64,000 nucleotides of DNA, taken from contig NZ_JAFMPK010000027.1 in NCBI RefSeq assembly GCF_017349295.1, forward strand, positions 311,292 through 375,291. The letters are read 5' to 3'. How positions within the stretch are numbered: position 1 is the stretch's first letter; each line of letters opens with the position of its first letter. The notes beneath the pieces are model-generated. The model had not been told where the DNA came from. It saw nothing but the letters and a program-made list of their open reading frames with translations, and did not search any database. Made by a program: the position numbers and the translations under genes. Shown piece by piece: positions 1 through 9,254 of this stretch. This DNA is from Myceligenerans salitolerans. Lineage in GTDB: Bacteria > Actinomycetota > Actinomycetes > Actinomycetales > Cellulomonadaceae.

Positions 1-86
1 TCGAGCGGCCTCGCCTGGATCACCACGACACGCTCATCCGGCCCGATGCCGGATGTCGTCTCCTGACCGGTGCCCCCGTGACGCGC

Positions 87-121
87 GATGGGTGCGGCAC
101 CGGACCGGCACCGCACCCATC
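87..121 (-). terminator. Hairpin downstream of the WXG100 gene
   Basis: An 11-bp perfect inverted repeat (GATGGGTGCGG at 87-97 and CCGCACCCATC at 111-121) lies about 27 bp past the stop codon of the WXG100 gene. There is no clear T-tract after it on the minus strand, so this is a GC-rich intrinsic-like terminator or a 3'-end stabilising hairpin. It probably marks the end of the type VII-like cluster. Positions 1-86 hold no gene that I can support. Confidence 0.5.
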
Positions 122-147
122 GTGTTCACGCCGCGAGGACGAACGCG

Positions 148-438
148 TCACAGCGCGTTCGAGGTGCCCTCCTGCTCGCTGGCGTTGCGCTCGGCGGTCT
201 GGCCGTGCTCCACCATGCGCTCGGCGATCTGCTGCAGCTGCGTAAAGAGCTCGGCGTCCCACTGCTCCTCGTACTGGGAGGCGTCGGAGCCGTTCCACTC
301 GGTCTGCTGCATCTGCGCGTTGACCTGCTCGCCGGCCTGCTTGATCTGGTCAGCCGACTGCTGCAGAACCTGCGAGAGCTGCCGGACTGCCTCGACGTCG
401 AGACCCGAGACGTTCTGAGCGCTGTGCTGAAGCGGCAT
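148..438 (-). CDS. WXG100 family type VII secretion protein (EsxA/ESAT-6-like)
   Basis: This 96-residue, mostly helical Gln/Glu-rich protein has the size and helix-turn-helix plan of WXG100 substrates. The central turn reads EWNGSDA at about residue 47, so W and G are kept and the X position is Asn. A GAAGGAG ribosome site lies 6-7 bases before the ATG. It is the last gene of the cluster, 131 bp downstream of the FtsK/EssC-type ATPase, and that context supports export by the ATPase. There is no second WXG100 gene nearby, so it may act as a homodimer. The usual C-terminal YxxxD/E export signal is not obvious in the tail. The family call is secure; the role (secreted substrate or structural partner of the ATPase) is inferred. 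Confidence 0.88.
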   Translation of the reverse strand: MPLQHSAQNVSGLDVEAVRQLSQVLQQSADQIKQAGEQVNAQMQQTEWNGSDASQYEEQWDAELFTQLQQIAERMVEHGQTAERNASEQEGTSNAL

Positions 439-528
439 GTGTTACTCCTTCGTCTGCGGCCACCCCTGCTGGGAAGCCTCACTTGATTTCGACACCACGC
501 ACTCAACCAGAGTGCGCGGCGGGGTGGA

Positions 529-546
529 ATGGGGAGAGTTCCCCAT
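529..546. promoter_or_regulatory. Palindrome upstream of the WXG100 gene (candidate operator)
   Basis: ATGGGGAGAGTTCCCCAT has 7-bp inverted arms around four bases, about 90 bp before the WXG100 start and just past the ATPase stop codon. Nearly the same element (GGGGAGATCTCCCCAT) occurs at 23154-23169, upstream of the FN3 surface-protein gene at the other end of the cluster. Sharing of the core and the flanking ATCC suggests a common regulator and a separate promoter for the WXG100 gene. Confidence 0.45.
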
Positions 547-569
547 CCCGCGTCGCACCGCCCGGGACG

Positions 570-3500
570 TCACCCGGGCTGCGCGACGTGGATCTTGGCG
601 GCCCGGCCCGCGGCGATGAGGAAGCCGCGCCCCGGCGGGAAGTCCTGGCGCCGCAGCCGGCCCAGGGGGGTGTTCAGGAGGGTGTCGCCCTCCATGTCGC
701 CCGGGGTCATGAGAATGCCGTTACGGCCGGACTTGAACGGCCCGGCCAACGCGAACGCCTTCGACCAGGTCGACGACTCCGCCTCGCCGATCACCATGAT
801 CTCCTTGCGCACCGCGGCCTTGACGAACGCCTCCAACGGCTTCTCCGCCGGCGTGCCGGTCAGCTCCGTGTAGTTCTCGATCATGACCGTGAGGCTGCCG
901 GGAGCGAACTTGTCCGCCTGGACCGCCTCGGTGAGCTCCTTGACGACCTCCTGGACGTCCTCGGGCGTCTGGGCCACCTTGTCCCACAGGTCCATCGAAC
1001 CGACGCTCGTGCGCCGCGACGAGAGGTACACGAGCCGTGTCCTCGTGGCGCGCCGCAGCGAGGTGGCGATCGTCACGAACGTCGTCGTACGGCCCGATCC
1101 CGGCGGGCCCGAGAGCATGAGCGGCGACCGCTCGGGCAGTCCGATCGGCGAGATGTCGAGGTCCCGCAGGCCGATCGTCGGCCGGTTGCCCACGGTCGGC
1201 GGCAGGGCGGTGAGCGTGAAGTCGTCGGGCAGGCGTTCGATCCCGGGTGCCTTGAGCGTTCCCGCCCGCTCCATGGCCTGCTCCAGCTTGCTCATCTCGC
1301 GCGACTGCACGACACCGTTCGAGTCGCCGCCGAGGACGGCGATCTGCGCCTCCTGCCCGAACATGATCGCCCGGCCCGGCGCCGACGTCGGGTTCAGGAC
1401 GTCCTTGGGCACGTTCAGCATCATGTAGTCGTCCTCCCGCGCCATGCGGTGCACGATGCGCTTCTGCACCGTGGAGGCCAGCGACGGAGGGATGTTCGTG
1501 GCCCGGTCACCGGTCATCACGATGTGGATGCCGACCGGGCGGCCGTCCGTGGCGAGCTGGGTGAACGCGCCGAAGATCGAGAACCCGCGCGCGACGCTGA
1601 TCTCGTACGAGTCCCGGAACGCGCCGAAGCCGTCCACCAGCACGAAGATGCGCGGCTCGTGGGGCTTGTTCGCGATCTTCCGGTACTCGACGATGCTGCC
1701 GGCGCGTACCTCGGCGTAGCGGGCGGAGCGCTCCTCGAGTTCCTGGGTCAGCCGCCGCAGGAGGCGAGTCACCCGCTCCTCGTCCTCGCCGTCGATGATC
1801 GCACCGACGTGCGGCATGTTCTCCAGCATCGTCAGACCGCCGGAACCACAGTCGATGCCGTACACCTGGGTCGGCCCGCCGCGCACCGTGAGCCCGGCGG
1901 AGATCGCGATCGTCCGCAGCGTGGTGCTCTTCCCCGCGCCACCGGTGCCGTAGACGGCCATGTTCCCGTCCGTGTCCGGCTCGTAGTGCACGGTGGGCTG
2001 CGCCTGCCCGTGCGGATCGTCGAGCACGCCGAGCAGGAGCTTGGCGTCGGTCCGGGGGTTGGGCAGCAGGGCGAGGTCGTAGGTCTGGGCGAGCTCCGGC
2101 AGCCACGGCTTGCGGGGCTCGGGCACGCCGGCGACGGTGGCCGCCTCCCGCATGGTCCGGACCATGCGGGAGATGTCGTTCGGACCGGGGTCGCCGCCGT
2201 CGTCCGACGACGACTCCCGCGCCGGCATCTCCCACTTGCGGGCGACGCCGAAGTCCAGCTCCTCGACGTCGATCTGTGTCGGCTCCGGCTCGTCGGAGGT
2301 CCAGCCGCCGGCGTAGCCGGTCTGGAAGGTGGTGATGCGGCCGGGCCCGGTCTTCGCGGCACCCCGGCCCGGGATCGACGCCGCGAAGTGCGCCGCCATC
2401 GCGTCCCCGAGCACGTCCTTCGAGTCGGACTCGTCCGCCATGCGCAGCGCGATCCGCAGGTTCGTGTTGGCGCGCAGGTTGTCCTTGATCACGCCGGCGG
2501 GACGCTGGGTGGCCAGGATCAGGTGCAGTCCGAGCGACCGGCCACGCTGGGCGACGTCGACGACGCCGTCCACGAACTCGGGGACCTCCCCGACCAGGGC
2601 GGCGAACTCGTCGACCACGATGATGAGGCTCGGCGGCGCGTCCGGGTCGCCGGTCTTCTCGAGCGACGCGAGGTCCTTCGCCTTCTTCCGGTTCAGGAGG
2701 TGCTCGCGGTAGTGCAGCTCGGCCCGCAAGGACGACAGGGCCCTGCGCACCAGGTGCTGCGACAGGTCGGTGACCAGACCGACGGTGTGCGGCAGGTGCA
2801 CGCAGTCGGCGAACGCCGCGCCGCCCTTGTAGTCCACGAACAGGAACGTCACACGGTCCGGACTGTGCGCCGCCGCCATGCCCATCACCCAGGACTGCAG
2901 GAACTCCGACTTGCCCGCACCGGTGGTGCCGCCGACGAGCGCGTGCGGACCCTGGGTGCGCAGGTCGAGGTAGAACGGCTCGATGCCGTTGTGCCCCACC
3001 AGGCCGCGCAGGTTCGTCGGGTTCTTGCGGCGCACGGGTGGTGACCCGTCGCGCGGGGTGAGCGACAGGTTCTCCTTCCACCGGTCGATGATGCTGTGGG
3101 GCTCCGAGGCGACCTCCGTGCCGGCGAGTGCCAGGTACGACACCGAGCGGGGCAGGTCCGTCTCGTCGCTGACGGGCGCGCCGACGTCGACCACGGGCGA
3201 CAGGATGCGGGCGATCTCGTGGGCGGTGGCCAGATCGACGGTCTCGCAGCGGACGGGGAAGGACAGCAGGCCGTAGTGCACCTGACCGGACGTGGCGCTG
3301 TCGGCCCCGGCCTCGTGGTCGAGCACGACGAACGTGCGGCACGCGGCAGGCAGCTGCTCGACGGTGGGAGCCACCCACACGACGTGCACGTTGACGGAGG
3401 GCCCGCGCTCGACGAGCCGGACCAGGCGGGAGCGCTCGAGCGGGACGTCGTCCTCGACGAGCACGACGACGGACGGAAGGATGGGCTTGGGCGGCTGCTC

Positions 3501-5048
3501 CTGCCGGTCCTTCTCGACGTCGCGCTCACCCTCGAGGGGCGGTGGGCCGTCGAGCTTCATGCCCCGGGCCTCGATGAGCTCCTCGAGCCGCGTGAGCAGG
3601 GCCGCGCCCTGTCCCGGGTCCGCCGCGAGGTGGTCGCCGGCGCCCAGCGGGCTGTGCGGGGAACCCGTGTGCGGCGCCCACTGCAGCCACTCCCAGTCCT
3701 GGCGTGACCGGTTGGAGGTGAGCGCGGTGATGACCACCTCGGCGGGCGAGTGCAGCGCGATCATCTGCAGGATGACGGAGCGCGCCACGCCCTCGACGGC
3801 TCCGGAGCGGCCGGCGATGCCGACGCTGCCCCCGAACCGCAGGGCCGCCGTGGACGGCACGTCCTCGATGAACACGCACTGCTGCTTGAGCTCCAGGACC
3901 TTCTCCCAGTGCTCGGGAAGCGCGTTGTTCTCCCGGGGCTCGGCGAACGTGGTCCGGGCGGGCGCGCGGCCGACCCCCAGGCGAACCGTGAGGAAACCCC
4001 GGTGCTCCGGCCGGTGTGTCCACATCAGGCCGCCGAGCCGGCGGACGTTGTCGACGGCCTCGGCCAGCGACGGGGTCTCGGCGATCCGGACAGCACGTTC
4101 GACGGCGTGGGTACGGCGGATCCGTTCCTTGGTGTACTCGATCGCCTCGAGGAACTGCTCGGACGCCTTCTCGTACTCCTTCTTCGACTGGGTCTTGCGG
4201 TCCCACCACATGCCGATCATGAACATGGGCCCCATGAACATGAACAGGAGCATGCGCGGGTTCTGGAAGACGAGGAACACCACGAGGCCCATCACGATCG
4301 GGACCAGCATGACGAGCCAGGGCAGCGGGCGGGGCTTCGGCGGCTCCGGCGGCTTCGGCGCCTTGATCTCGTGCTCGCCGAACCGGGTGACGACCCTCGG
4401 CGACCGGTTGAACTCGACGGCGGGACTGGTGGGCGCGATGCTGGTGGTCCGGTGCAGGGCGATCACCGAGACGACGTCGTTCCCGATGGTGATCATGTCG
4501 GAACTGGTCACCGTCGCCCGGGTGACCGCCTGACCGCCCATGACGAGGCCGTTGGCCGAGTCGAGGTCGTGGATCTCGATCGACTCGCCGACCACGATGC
4601 GCGCGTGCCGCTTGGACACCTGCTTGTCGGAGAGCCGGACGTCCATGTCCCGGCCCCGCCCGATGTAGGAGGTACCCACGGGAAGGGGGAACTCCCGGCC
4701 GGCGTCGGGGCCCTCCATGACACGAAGCGTCGCGACGGCGGCGCCACGGTCGGCTCCGGGGACCAGGAACTGGTCCGATACCCGCACGATCTCCACGGTC
4801 GAGCCGGAGCGCAGGCCGGCCTGCGTGAGGTCGTTGTCCGGCCGCAGCACCCGGCTGTCGGCGCCGCCCCCGCCGGACTCGCCGCGGACCTGGAGGGTGA
4901 GGTTCTCCGGTGCCGCGGCACCGTTACGGGTGGGGTCCGCCGAGAACAGGGTCTCCGCGACGTCCCGCACGGTGGCCGTCGCGTCGGCCGTGACCGCCAC
5001 GTTCGCGGAGGTCTGGTCGGGGCGGTTGAGTGTCAGCTTGATCCGCAC
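570..5048 (-). CDS. FtsK/SpoIIIE-type type VII secretion ATPase (EssC/EccC-like) with N-terminal ubiquitin-like and FHA domains
   Basis: This 1492-residue protein is the motor of the type VII-like system. Residues 1-90 look like a YukD/ubiquitin-like fold. Residues 105-197 are an FHA domain (GRGRDMDVRLSD, SKRHA, DLDSANG). Two membrane helices lie at about 244-282. Three P-loop domains follow. The first has Walker A GTTGAGKS near 706 and Walker B IIVVDEF, with the ATQRP motif of FtsK proteins. The second has GTGGAGKS near 1034. The third has a degenerate-looking GPPGSGRT near 1314. The order FHA-TM-TM-three ATPases matches EssC of Firmicutes better than the split mycobacterial EccCa/EccCb. The gene starts with GTG one base after the upstream stop codon. 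EccB, EccD, EccE and MycP homologues are not present nearby. The FHA domain is a natural partner for the kinase encoded two genes upstream. Confidence 0.93.
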   Translation of the reverse strand: MRIKLTLNRPDQTSANVAVTADATATVRDVAETLFSADPTRNGAAAPENLTLQVRGESGGGGADSRVLRPDNDLTQAGLRSGSTVEIVRVSDQFLVPGADRGAAVATLRVMEGPDAGREFPLPVGTSYIGRGRDMDVRLSDKQVSKRHARIVVGESIEIHDLDSANGLVMGGQAVTRATVTSSDMITIGNDVVSVIALHRTTSIAPTSPAVEFNRSPRVVTRFGEHEIKAPKPPEPPKPRPLPWLVMLVPIVMGLVVFLVFQNPRMLLFMFMGPMFMIGMWWDRKTQSKKEYEKASEQFLEAIEYTKERIRRTHAVERAVRIAETPSLAEAVDNVRRLGGLMWTHRPEHRGFLTVRLGVGRAPARTTFAEPRENNALPEHWEKVLELKQQCVFIEDVPSTAALRFGGSVGIAGRSGAVEGVARSVILQMIALHSPAEVVITALTSNRSRQDWEWLQWAPHTGSPHSPLGAGDHLAADPGQGAALLTRLEELIEARGMKLDGPPPLEGERDVEKDRQEQPPKPILPSVVVLVEDDVPLERSRLVRLVERGPSVNVHVVWVAPTVEQLPAACRTFVVLDHEAGADSATSGQVHYGLLSFPVRCETVDLATAHEIARILSPVVDVGAPVSDETDLPRSVSYLALAGTEVASEPHSIIDRWKENLSLTPRDGSPPVRRKNPTNLRGLVGHNGIEPFYLDLRTQGPHALVGGTTGAGKSEFLQSWVMGMAAAHSPDRVTFLFVDYKGGAAFADCVHLPHTVGLVTDLSQHLVRRALSSLRAELHYREHLLNRKKAKDLASLEKTGDPDAPPSLIIVVDEFAALVGEVPEFVDGVVDVAQRGRSLGLHLILATQRPAGVIKDNLRANTNLRIALRMADESDSKDVLGDAMAAHFAASIPGRGAAKTGPGRITTFQTGYAGGWTSDEPEPTQIDVEELDFGVARKWEMPARESSSDDGGDPGPNDISRMVRTMREAATVAGVPEPRKPWLPELAQTYDLALLPNPRTDAKLLLGVLDDPHGQAQPTVHYEPDTDGNMAVYGTGGAGKSTTLRTIAISAGLTVRGGPTQVYGIDCGSGGLTMLENMPHVGAIIDGEDEERVTRLLRRLTQELEERSARYAEVRAGSIVEYRKIANKPHEPRIFVLVDGFGAFRDSYEISVARGFSIFGAFTQLATDGRPVGIHIVMTGDRATNIPPSLASTVQKRIVHRMAREDDYMMLNVPKDVLNPTSAPGRAIMFGQEAQIAVLGGDSNGVVQSREMSKLEQAMERAGTLKAPGIERLPDDFTLTALPPTVGNRPTIGLRDLDISPIGLPERSPLMLSGPPGSGRTTTFVTIATSLRRATRTRLVYLSSRRTSVGSMDLWDKVAQTPEDVQEVVKELTEAVQADKFAPGSLTVMIENYTELTGTPAEKPLEAFVKAAVRKEIMVIGEAESSTWSKAFALAGPFKSGRNGILMTPGDMEGDTLLNTPLGRLRRQDFPPGRGFLIAAGRAAKIHVAQPG

Positions 5049-5049
5049 G

Positions 5050-5751
5050 TCAGGCGTCGTCCTTCAAATCGAGCAGGGGGAGGTCGTCGGCGGTCACCAG
5101 ACGTGAGGCGACGGCGTACTCGACGAGGCGCGCCCTGCGGTTGGTGGCCTGGGATCCGGAGTCGCCGCGCAGGCCCTTGACCCCGATCCGGTCGAGCTTC
5201 TCGCACACGTTGTCGAGCTTGCGGTTGAAGCGCGTGGTGGCCCAGCCGAGCCGCCGGGCCGCGGCGGCGGAGCTGGGGATCTCGCTCAGTCCGCTGCCCT
5301 CACGGCGCAGCATCGGCTCGGCGAGCGACACGATGAGCTGGCGCTGGCTCGTGGTGAACCGGATGGCGCCGATGGTCGTGGCCCCGGTCCCCGCGTCGTC
5401 GTCGGACGAGATCTCGTGGTACGGCGCGTCCTCGAGGTGCAGGCTGAGCTCGTAGGTGGTGGGGCCGGCCGTGAACACCACGGAGGTGCTGGGGAAGACG
5501 ATGGGCAGGCGGTTGCCCGGGGGCAGCCAGGACTGGACGCCGCCACCGGCGTCGCACACCGTGGCGGAGATCAGCGAGCCCACGTTCGACAGCCACCAGA
5601 TCCCGTCCTCGTGCGACACCCGCAGGAAGCGGCGATGGAGGTACGGGTTGTCGTCGACGGTGAGGTCGCCCTCGCGGCCGATGTCGAAGGTGTCGCTGTC
5701 GCCCTCCGGGCGGAACCACTCGCCGCAGAACTCGATCGACAGCGAGCTCAT
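5050..5751 (-). CDS. Small FHA-like protein with C-terminal winged-helix-like region
   Basis: A 233-residue soluble protein. Residues 1-110 form a beta-rich region with FHA-like landmarks (FDIGREGDL, NPYLHRRFL, WWLSNVGS), but the usual Ser-x-x-His phosphopeptide pocket is not well preserved. Residues 130-205 (TTSQRQLIVSLAEPML, then SAAAARRLGWATTRFNRKLD) look like a winged helix-turn-helix. Its ATG overlaps the stop of the kinase gene (ATGA), and it ends one base before the ATPase start, so the three are surely translated together. It may be a phospho-regulated DNA-binding or adaptor protein for the cluster; that is inference. Fold assignment of the C-terminal half is by eye only. Confidence 0.65.
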   Translation of the reverse strand: MSSLSIEFCGEWFRPEGDSDTFDIGREGDLTVDDNPYLHRRFLRVSHEDGIWWLSNVGSLISATVCDAGGGVQSWLPPGNRLPIVFPSTSVVFTAGPTTYELSLHLEDAPYHEISSDDDAGTGATTIGAIRFTTSQRQLIVSLAEPMLRREGSGLSEIPSSAAAARRLGWATTRFNRKLDNVCEKLDRIGVKGLRGDSGSQATNRRARLVEYAVASRLVTADDLPLLDLKDDA

Positions 5752-7454
5752 CCGTCGGCCCCCGCGGGGGCGACGCAGTCCTCCGCCGGGTCGGACACCT
5801 GGTTGTCACGCATCATCACGACGTGGACGCACGTGTCGCCGGGCTCCCGCGGCACGGTGACCGTGGTCTTGTTCCCGACGGACTCGTAGATCGGCGTCTC
5901 CTCGGACAGGCTCCGCACCAGGTACCCGAACTCGTCGCCCTCCTCGAAGGCCTCCGGGCGCTCCCAGGTCACGACGACCTGGTCGCCGTCCGGCTCCGCC
6001 GTCACCCGGAGCGGAGGCGCCAGATAGTTGGGCACGATGTCCTCGCCGAACTCCCCGACGCCCGTCTCGGCGACCGCCGGCCCGCCGTCGTCGTCCTGGC
6101 CTTCCCAGGGCCTCAGCAGGAACACGAGGATCCCGATCCCGACGAGCGCGACGGCTCCCAGGATCGGCGCCACGAGCCGCCACGGGCTCGGCTTCGGCTC
6201 CTCCTCCTGAGGCGCGGGTGCGACGTACTCCTGCGCGCCCTGTTGCCCGGCGGGCAGCGACGTGCGCGCGACCGTCTCCTCGACGGTTCCGACGCCGGAA
6301 CGGTCACCAGCGACGAACGGCAGGTCGGGCGCCGAAGGGCGGCCCATGGACGACGACGGCGCCCCGGCGTACGGCGGAGCCCCGGCACCCGTCGCAGCGG
6401 GCGGGCCGAAACCGCCCGCGGGCGGGGCGCTCGGCACGAAGCCGGGCGATGCGCCCGGCCCTGCCGGCGGGGCCTGCGCGGGACGCGGCCCCGGCGGTGC
6501 CTGCTGCCCCGGGTCGATCGAGACGACGTTGCGGAACCGCGTGCCGTCCTGCTCGTCGTCCTCCTCCTGGTGCATCTGGCCGGACTCGTCGAGGATGTCG
6601 ATCGTCGTCATGTCGCGCGACATCTCGACCTGGACCTGCTGCAGTGCCCGGGCGAAGGCCAGCGCCGTCGGGTACCGCGACGCGGGCCGCTTGCTCATGG
6701 CCGTGGCCAGCACCCGCTCCAGGGAGGGCGGTACGTCGGAACGCCCGAGCGCCGGCAGCGAGCCGGTCTCGATGCGCGCGATGAGGTCCGCCGAGCGGTT
6801 CGAGCCACCCGGGACCTCGAACGGGGTCCGGCCGGCCAGCAGGGTGTAGCAGGTGGCGGCGAGGCCCCACACGTCCGTCGCGATCCCGCTGACCGGCGGG
6901 TCCTGGAACGACTCCGGCGGCGACCACGGGATCGACATTCCCTCGGCGGCCGACGCCTCGTCGACGGTGGAGGCGATGCCGAAGTCGGTCAGCACGGGAT
7001 GCCCGAACTGGGTGACCAGGATGTTCGCCGGCTTGATGTCCCGGTGCAGGATGCCCAGACGGTGTGCGGTCTCGACCGCGCCCGCGATCTGGATCGTCGT
7101 GCGCAACGCCTCCGCCACGGAGAACCGTTCGCTGCGGTACCGCGCGCCGAGGTTCGGGCGGGAACAGAACTCCATCGCCAGGTAGGGGCGGCCGTCCCCA
7201 GCCGTCGCCGCCTCGTACATGGTCACGATGGACGGGTGGTTGCCGAGCGTGGCCATGAGGTCGGCCTCGGCGTCGAACGTCTCCCGCTGGGTGGCGCTCG
7301 ACCACTCCTTGAGCAGCACCTTGATCGCCACCTGGCGACGCGGGCGGCGCTGCTCGTAGAGGAACACGTCCGCGAAGCCGCCCGAACCGATGACCCTCTT
7401 GAACTCGTAGCCATCGATCTGGGGCGGCGCGGACGGCGCTCGCTTGCTGCTCAC
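5748..7454 (-). CDS. Membrane Ser/Thr protein kinase (PknB-type) with extracellular FN3-like domain
   Basis: 568 residues. The kinase domain (about 15-285) has a glycine loop GSGGFADV at 23-30, the catalytic Lys in VAIKV at 45, HRDIKPAN at 137-144 and DFG at 157-159, so it should be active. A Pro/Ala-rich linker runs to about 420, followed by one membrane helix at about 425-447 and an outside segment of about 110 residues. That segment reads like a single fibronectin type III fold (PPLRVTAEPDGDQVVVTWERP). There are no PASTA repeats. The start is GTG with AAAGGA before it. In the cluster it sits with a PP2C phosphatase and four FHA-bearing proteins, so it likely phosphorylates them and sets the activity of the secretion ATPase. 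Confidence 0.93.
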   Translation of the reverse strand: MSSKRAPSAPPQIDGYEFKRVIGSGGFADVFLYEQRRPRRQVAIKVLLKEWSSATQRETFDAEADLMATLGNHPSIVTMYEAATAGDGRPYLAMEFCSRPNLGARYRSERFSVAEALRTTIQIAGAVETAHRLGILHRDIKPANILVTQFGHPVLTDFGIASTVDEASAAEGMSIPWSPPESFQDPPVSGIATDVWGLAATCYTLLAGRTPFEVPGGSNRSADLIARIETGSLPALGRSDVPPSLERVLATAMSKRPASRYPTALAFARALQQVQVEMSRDMTTIDILDESGQMHQEEDDEQDGTRFRNVVSIDPGQQAPPGPRPAQAPPAGPGASPGFVPSAPPAGGFGPPAATGAGAPPYAGAPSSSMGRPSAPDLPFVAGDRSGVGTVEETVARTSLPAGQQGAQEYVAPAPQEEEPKPSPWRLVAPILGAVALVGIGILVFLLRPWEGQDDDGGPAVAETGVGEFGEDIVPNYLAPPLRVTAEPDGDQVVVTWERPEAFEEGDEFGYLVRSLSEETPIYESVGNKTTVTVPREPGDTCVHVVMMRDNQVSDPAEDCVAPAGADG

Positions 7455-7504
7455 CTGGTTCCTTTCGTGTCTGCTCTTCGTCGAGTGGACGGTGCCTGCG
7501 GGCT

Positions 7505-7524
7505 CTGGGGCGTGAACCCCACAG
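7505..7524 (-). terminator. Short hairpin between the FHA and kinase genes
   Basis: A TGGGG-N6-CCCCA stem with weaker outer pairs lies in the 101-bp gap between the FHA-protein stop and the kinase start. It could attenuate transcription into the kinase-ATPase genes. No T-tract is visible, so this is a tentative call. Confidence 0.3.
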
Positions 7525-7555
7525 ATACCGTGCGCTCAGCGGGGAATCCGGAGAT

Positions 7556-9232
7556 TCACCAGATCCCCTCGAACTTGAGGGTCACACCGTCGCCCAGGTC
7601 GACCACGTCGCCGTCCGCCACGATCTCCTTCTCGTTCGGGTGGAGACGGCGCGGCGGCTGCCCCGGGCGGATCAGCGTCGTACCGTTCGTCGTCGCCATG
7701 TCCGCCACCAGGACGTGCCACTCCTCGAGCGACACCTCCAGATGCGAACGCGAGATGTCCTGGTTGGGGCTCGAAACGGTCACGAGCCGGGGGATCTCCG
7801 ACGCGGAGGTGGTGGAGGTCCGTGGTCGGCGTCCCACGATGACTCCGCGATCGAGCTGGATGATCTGCTCTCCGCGGGCACCGGCGGCGCCCGCCTGCGC
7901 GGACCCGGCCGTCACCACGAGCCGGCCCAGTGGCGGGCGTGCCGCGGTCGACGGCTCGCCCGACAGTCCCTCGCCGCAGGTGCGGCACGTCGGCCGCGCG
8001 GGCGGGTTCGCGTGGCCGTTCGGGCACGTGACGGCGAGGATCTGGACGCCCCCCGAGAGCGGCTGCGGCTCGGCGGCAGGAGCGGGTGCCGCCAGGCCGG
8101 CAGAGCCACGCAGGGCGGCGAGGTCGGACTGCATCACCGTGTGCCCGTCGTGGTCGTCCGGTTCCTCCGCCTCGGGCGCGTCCACCGCCGCGGCGCGGTG
8201 GGCGGCGGCGGGCGTCTCACCGGGCACCGCGGGCGAGGAGCCCGGGAAACCACCCGGGATCGCGGAGATCAGGCTCGGCGCTTCCCAGGCCGCACCCGGT
8301 TCGTCCGCGGTCTCCGTCGCGGTGTGCGCTCCGGCTCCCGCGGGCTCGGCGGCAGGCGCCGGCTCGACCACGGGCACGGCGGTGGCGGCGGGCCCGGCCG
8401 CGGCCGGGCCCTCGGCGTCGTCCTCGTCCTCCTCCGGCGCACGCACCGCGGCGTCCTCGACACTGCGCATGATCGTCTCGCCGAACAGGTGCTCGTACTC
8501 GTCGTCGCCACCGATCTGCGTGGCCTCGGGCACCGGGCTGTCCGGCCCCGCCGACGTCGGCGGCGCGAACGACGGCCCCGGGCCGGCGTCCGCGCTCTCG
8601 GCGGGCTCGGGCGTTCCCGGGTCCGGAGCCGGCGGTGGCGGCGGGACGGGCGGCGTGCTCGCCACGCCGGGGATTCGCGCGAAGACCGACGCCTCGTCGG
8701 GCTCCGCCGCGGCGGCGGGGTCCGCCGACGAGCGCGACGCCGGCGGACCCGTGAGGGCGCCCTCCGAGGCCTCCCGCACGAGTATCCGGCGGACGGACGC
8801 CACCGGAACCACCGCGGACTCCACCGGCAGCCCGCCCTCGAGGGACGGCTCTGCCCCCCGGCCCGTCGCGACCGCCGCCACGAACGACGTCGGCTCCTCG
8901 ATGACCTGCTCCGACCAGGACACGACGTTCTGCCCGGTGACCTGGACCGGACCCGCGGCCGTGGCCACGGTGACGTCGGCTCCCGAGCCGCGCACGGCCA
9001 CGTGCGCGGCCCCCGTGGACTGCACGGCCACCACGGCGAACGGCGGCACGGCGCGCAGGCCTCCCGGAACCGACGTGAGCACGCCGAGGGCGGCCGCGAC
9101 ACCGTCGGACGCGCCGTCCAGTTCGGTCCACAGCTCGGTCAGCAAGGCGTCGTCGGCCTCGTCGGGGAGGACCACCACGGTCTCCCCCCGGATCACCGCG
9201 CGGGCGGGTCCCTCGGTGTAGTGCACAGTCAT
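7556..9232 (-). CDS. Zinc-ribbon and FHA domain protein of the type VII-like cluster
   Basis: 558 residues. The first ~190 residues are a beta-rich Ala/Val-rich domain that I do not recognise. A long acidic Pro/Ala-rich linker follows. Then comes a zinc-ribbon motif (CPNGHANP, then CRTCG) at about residues 400-420. The C-terminal ~110 residues are a canonical FHA domain (GRRPRT, ISRSHLEV, TTNGT). FHA domains bind phosphothreonine, so it is a likely target or reader of the kinase encoded next. The ATG is preceded by GGAGGGA. It lies 22 bp after the phosphatase gene. It has no membrane segment, so it should be cytoplasmic. Confidence 0.85.
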   Translation of the reverse strand: MTVHYTEGPARAVIRGETVVVLPDEADDALLTELWTELDGASDGVAAALGVLTSVPGGLRAVPPFAVVAVQSTGAAHVAVRGSGADVTVATAAGPVQVTGQNVVSWSEQVIEEPTSFVAAVATGRGAEPSLEGGLPVESAVVPVASVRRILVREASEGALTGPPASRSSADPAAAAEPDEASVFARIPGVASTPPVPPPPPAPDPGTPEPAESADAGPGPSFAPPTSAGPDSPVPEATQIGGDDEYEHLFGETIMRSVEDAAVRAPEEDEDDAEGPAAAGPAATAVPVVEPAPAAEPAGAGAHTATETADEPGAAWEAPSLISAIPGGFPGSSPAVPGETPAAAHRAAAVDAPEAEEPDDHDGHTVMQSDLAALRGSAGLAAPAPAAEPQPLSGGVQILAVTCPNGHANPPARPTCRTCGEGLSGEPSTAARPPLGRLVVTAGSAQAGAAGARGEQIIQLDRGVIVGRRPRTSTTSASEIPRLVTVSSPNQDISRSHLEVSLEEWHVLVADMATTNGTTLIRPGQPPRRLHPNEKEIVADGDVVDLGDGVTLKFEGIW

Positions 9233-9254
9233 CTCGGTCCCTCCGGCGTCTCGG

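Noticed and set aside
483..3044. 853-residue open frame on the plus strand
   Set aside because: It is antisense to the FtsK/EssC-type ATPase, is dominated by Arg, Gly, His and Leu-Val runs and has no domain. Long antisense frames are expected at this GC content.
5823..9221. 1132-residue open frame on the plus strand
   Set aside because: It is antisense to the kinase and FHA genes and runs across their intergenic gap; the composition is not protein-like.
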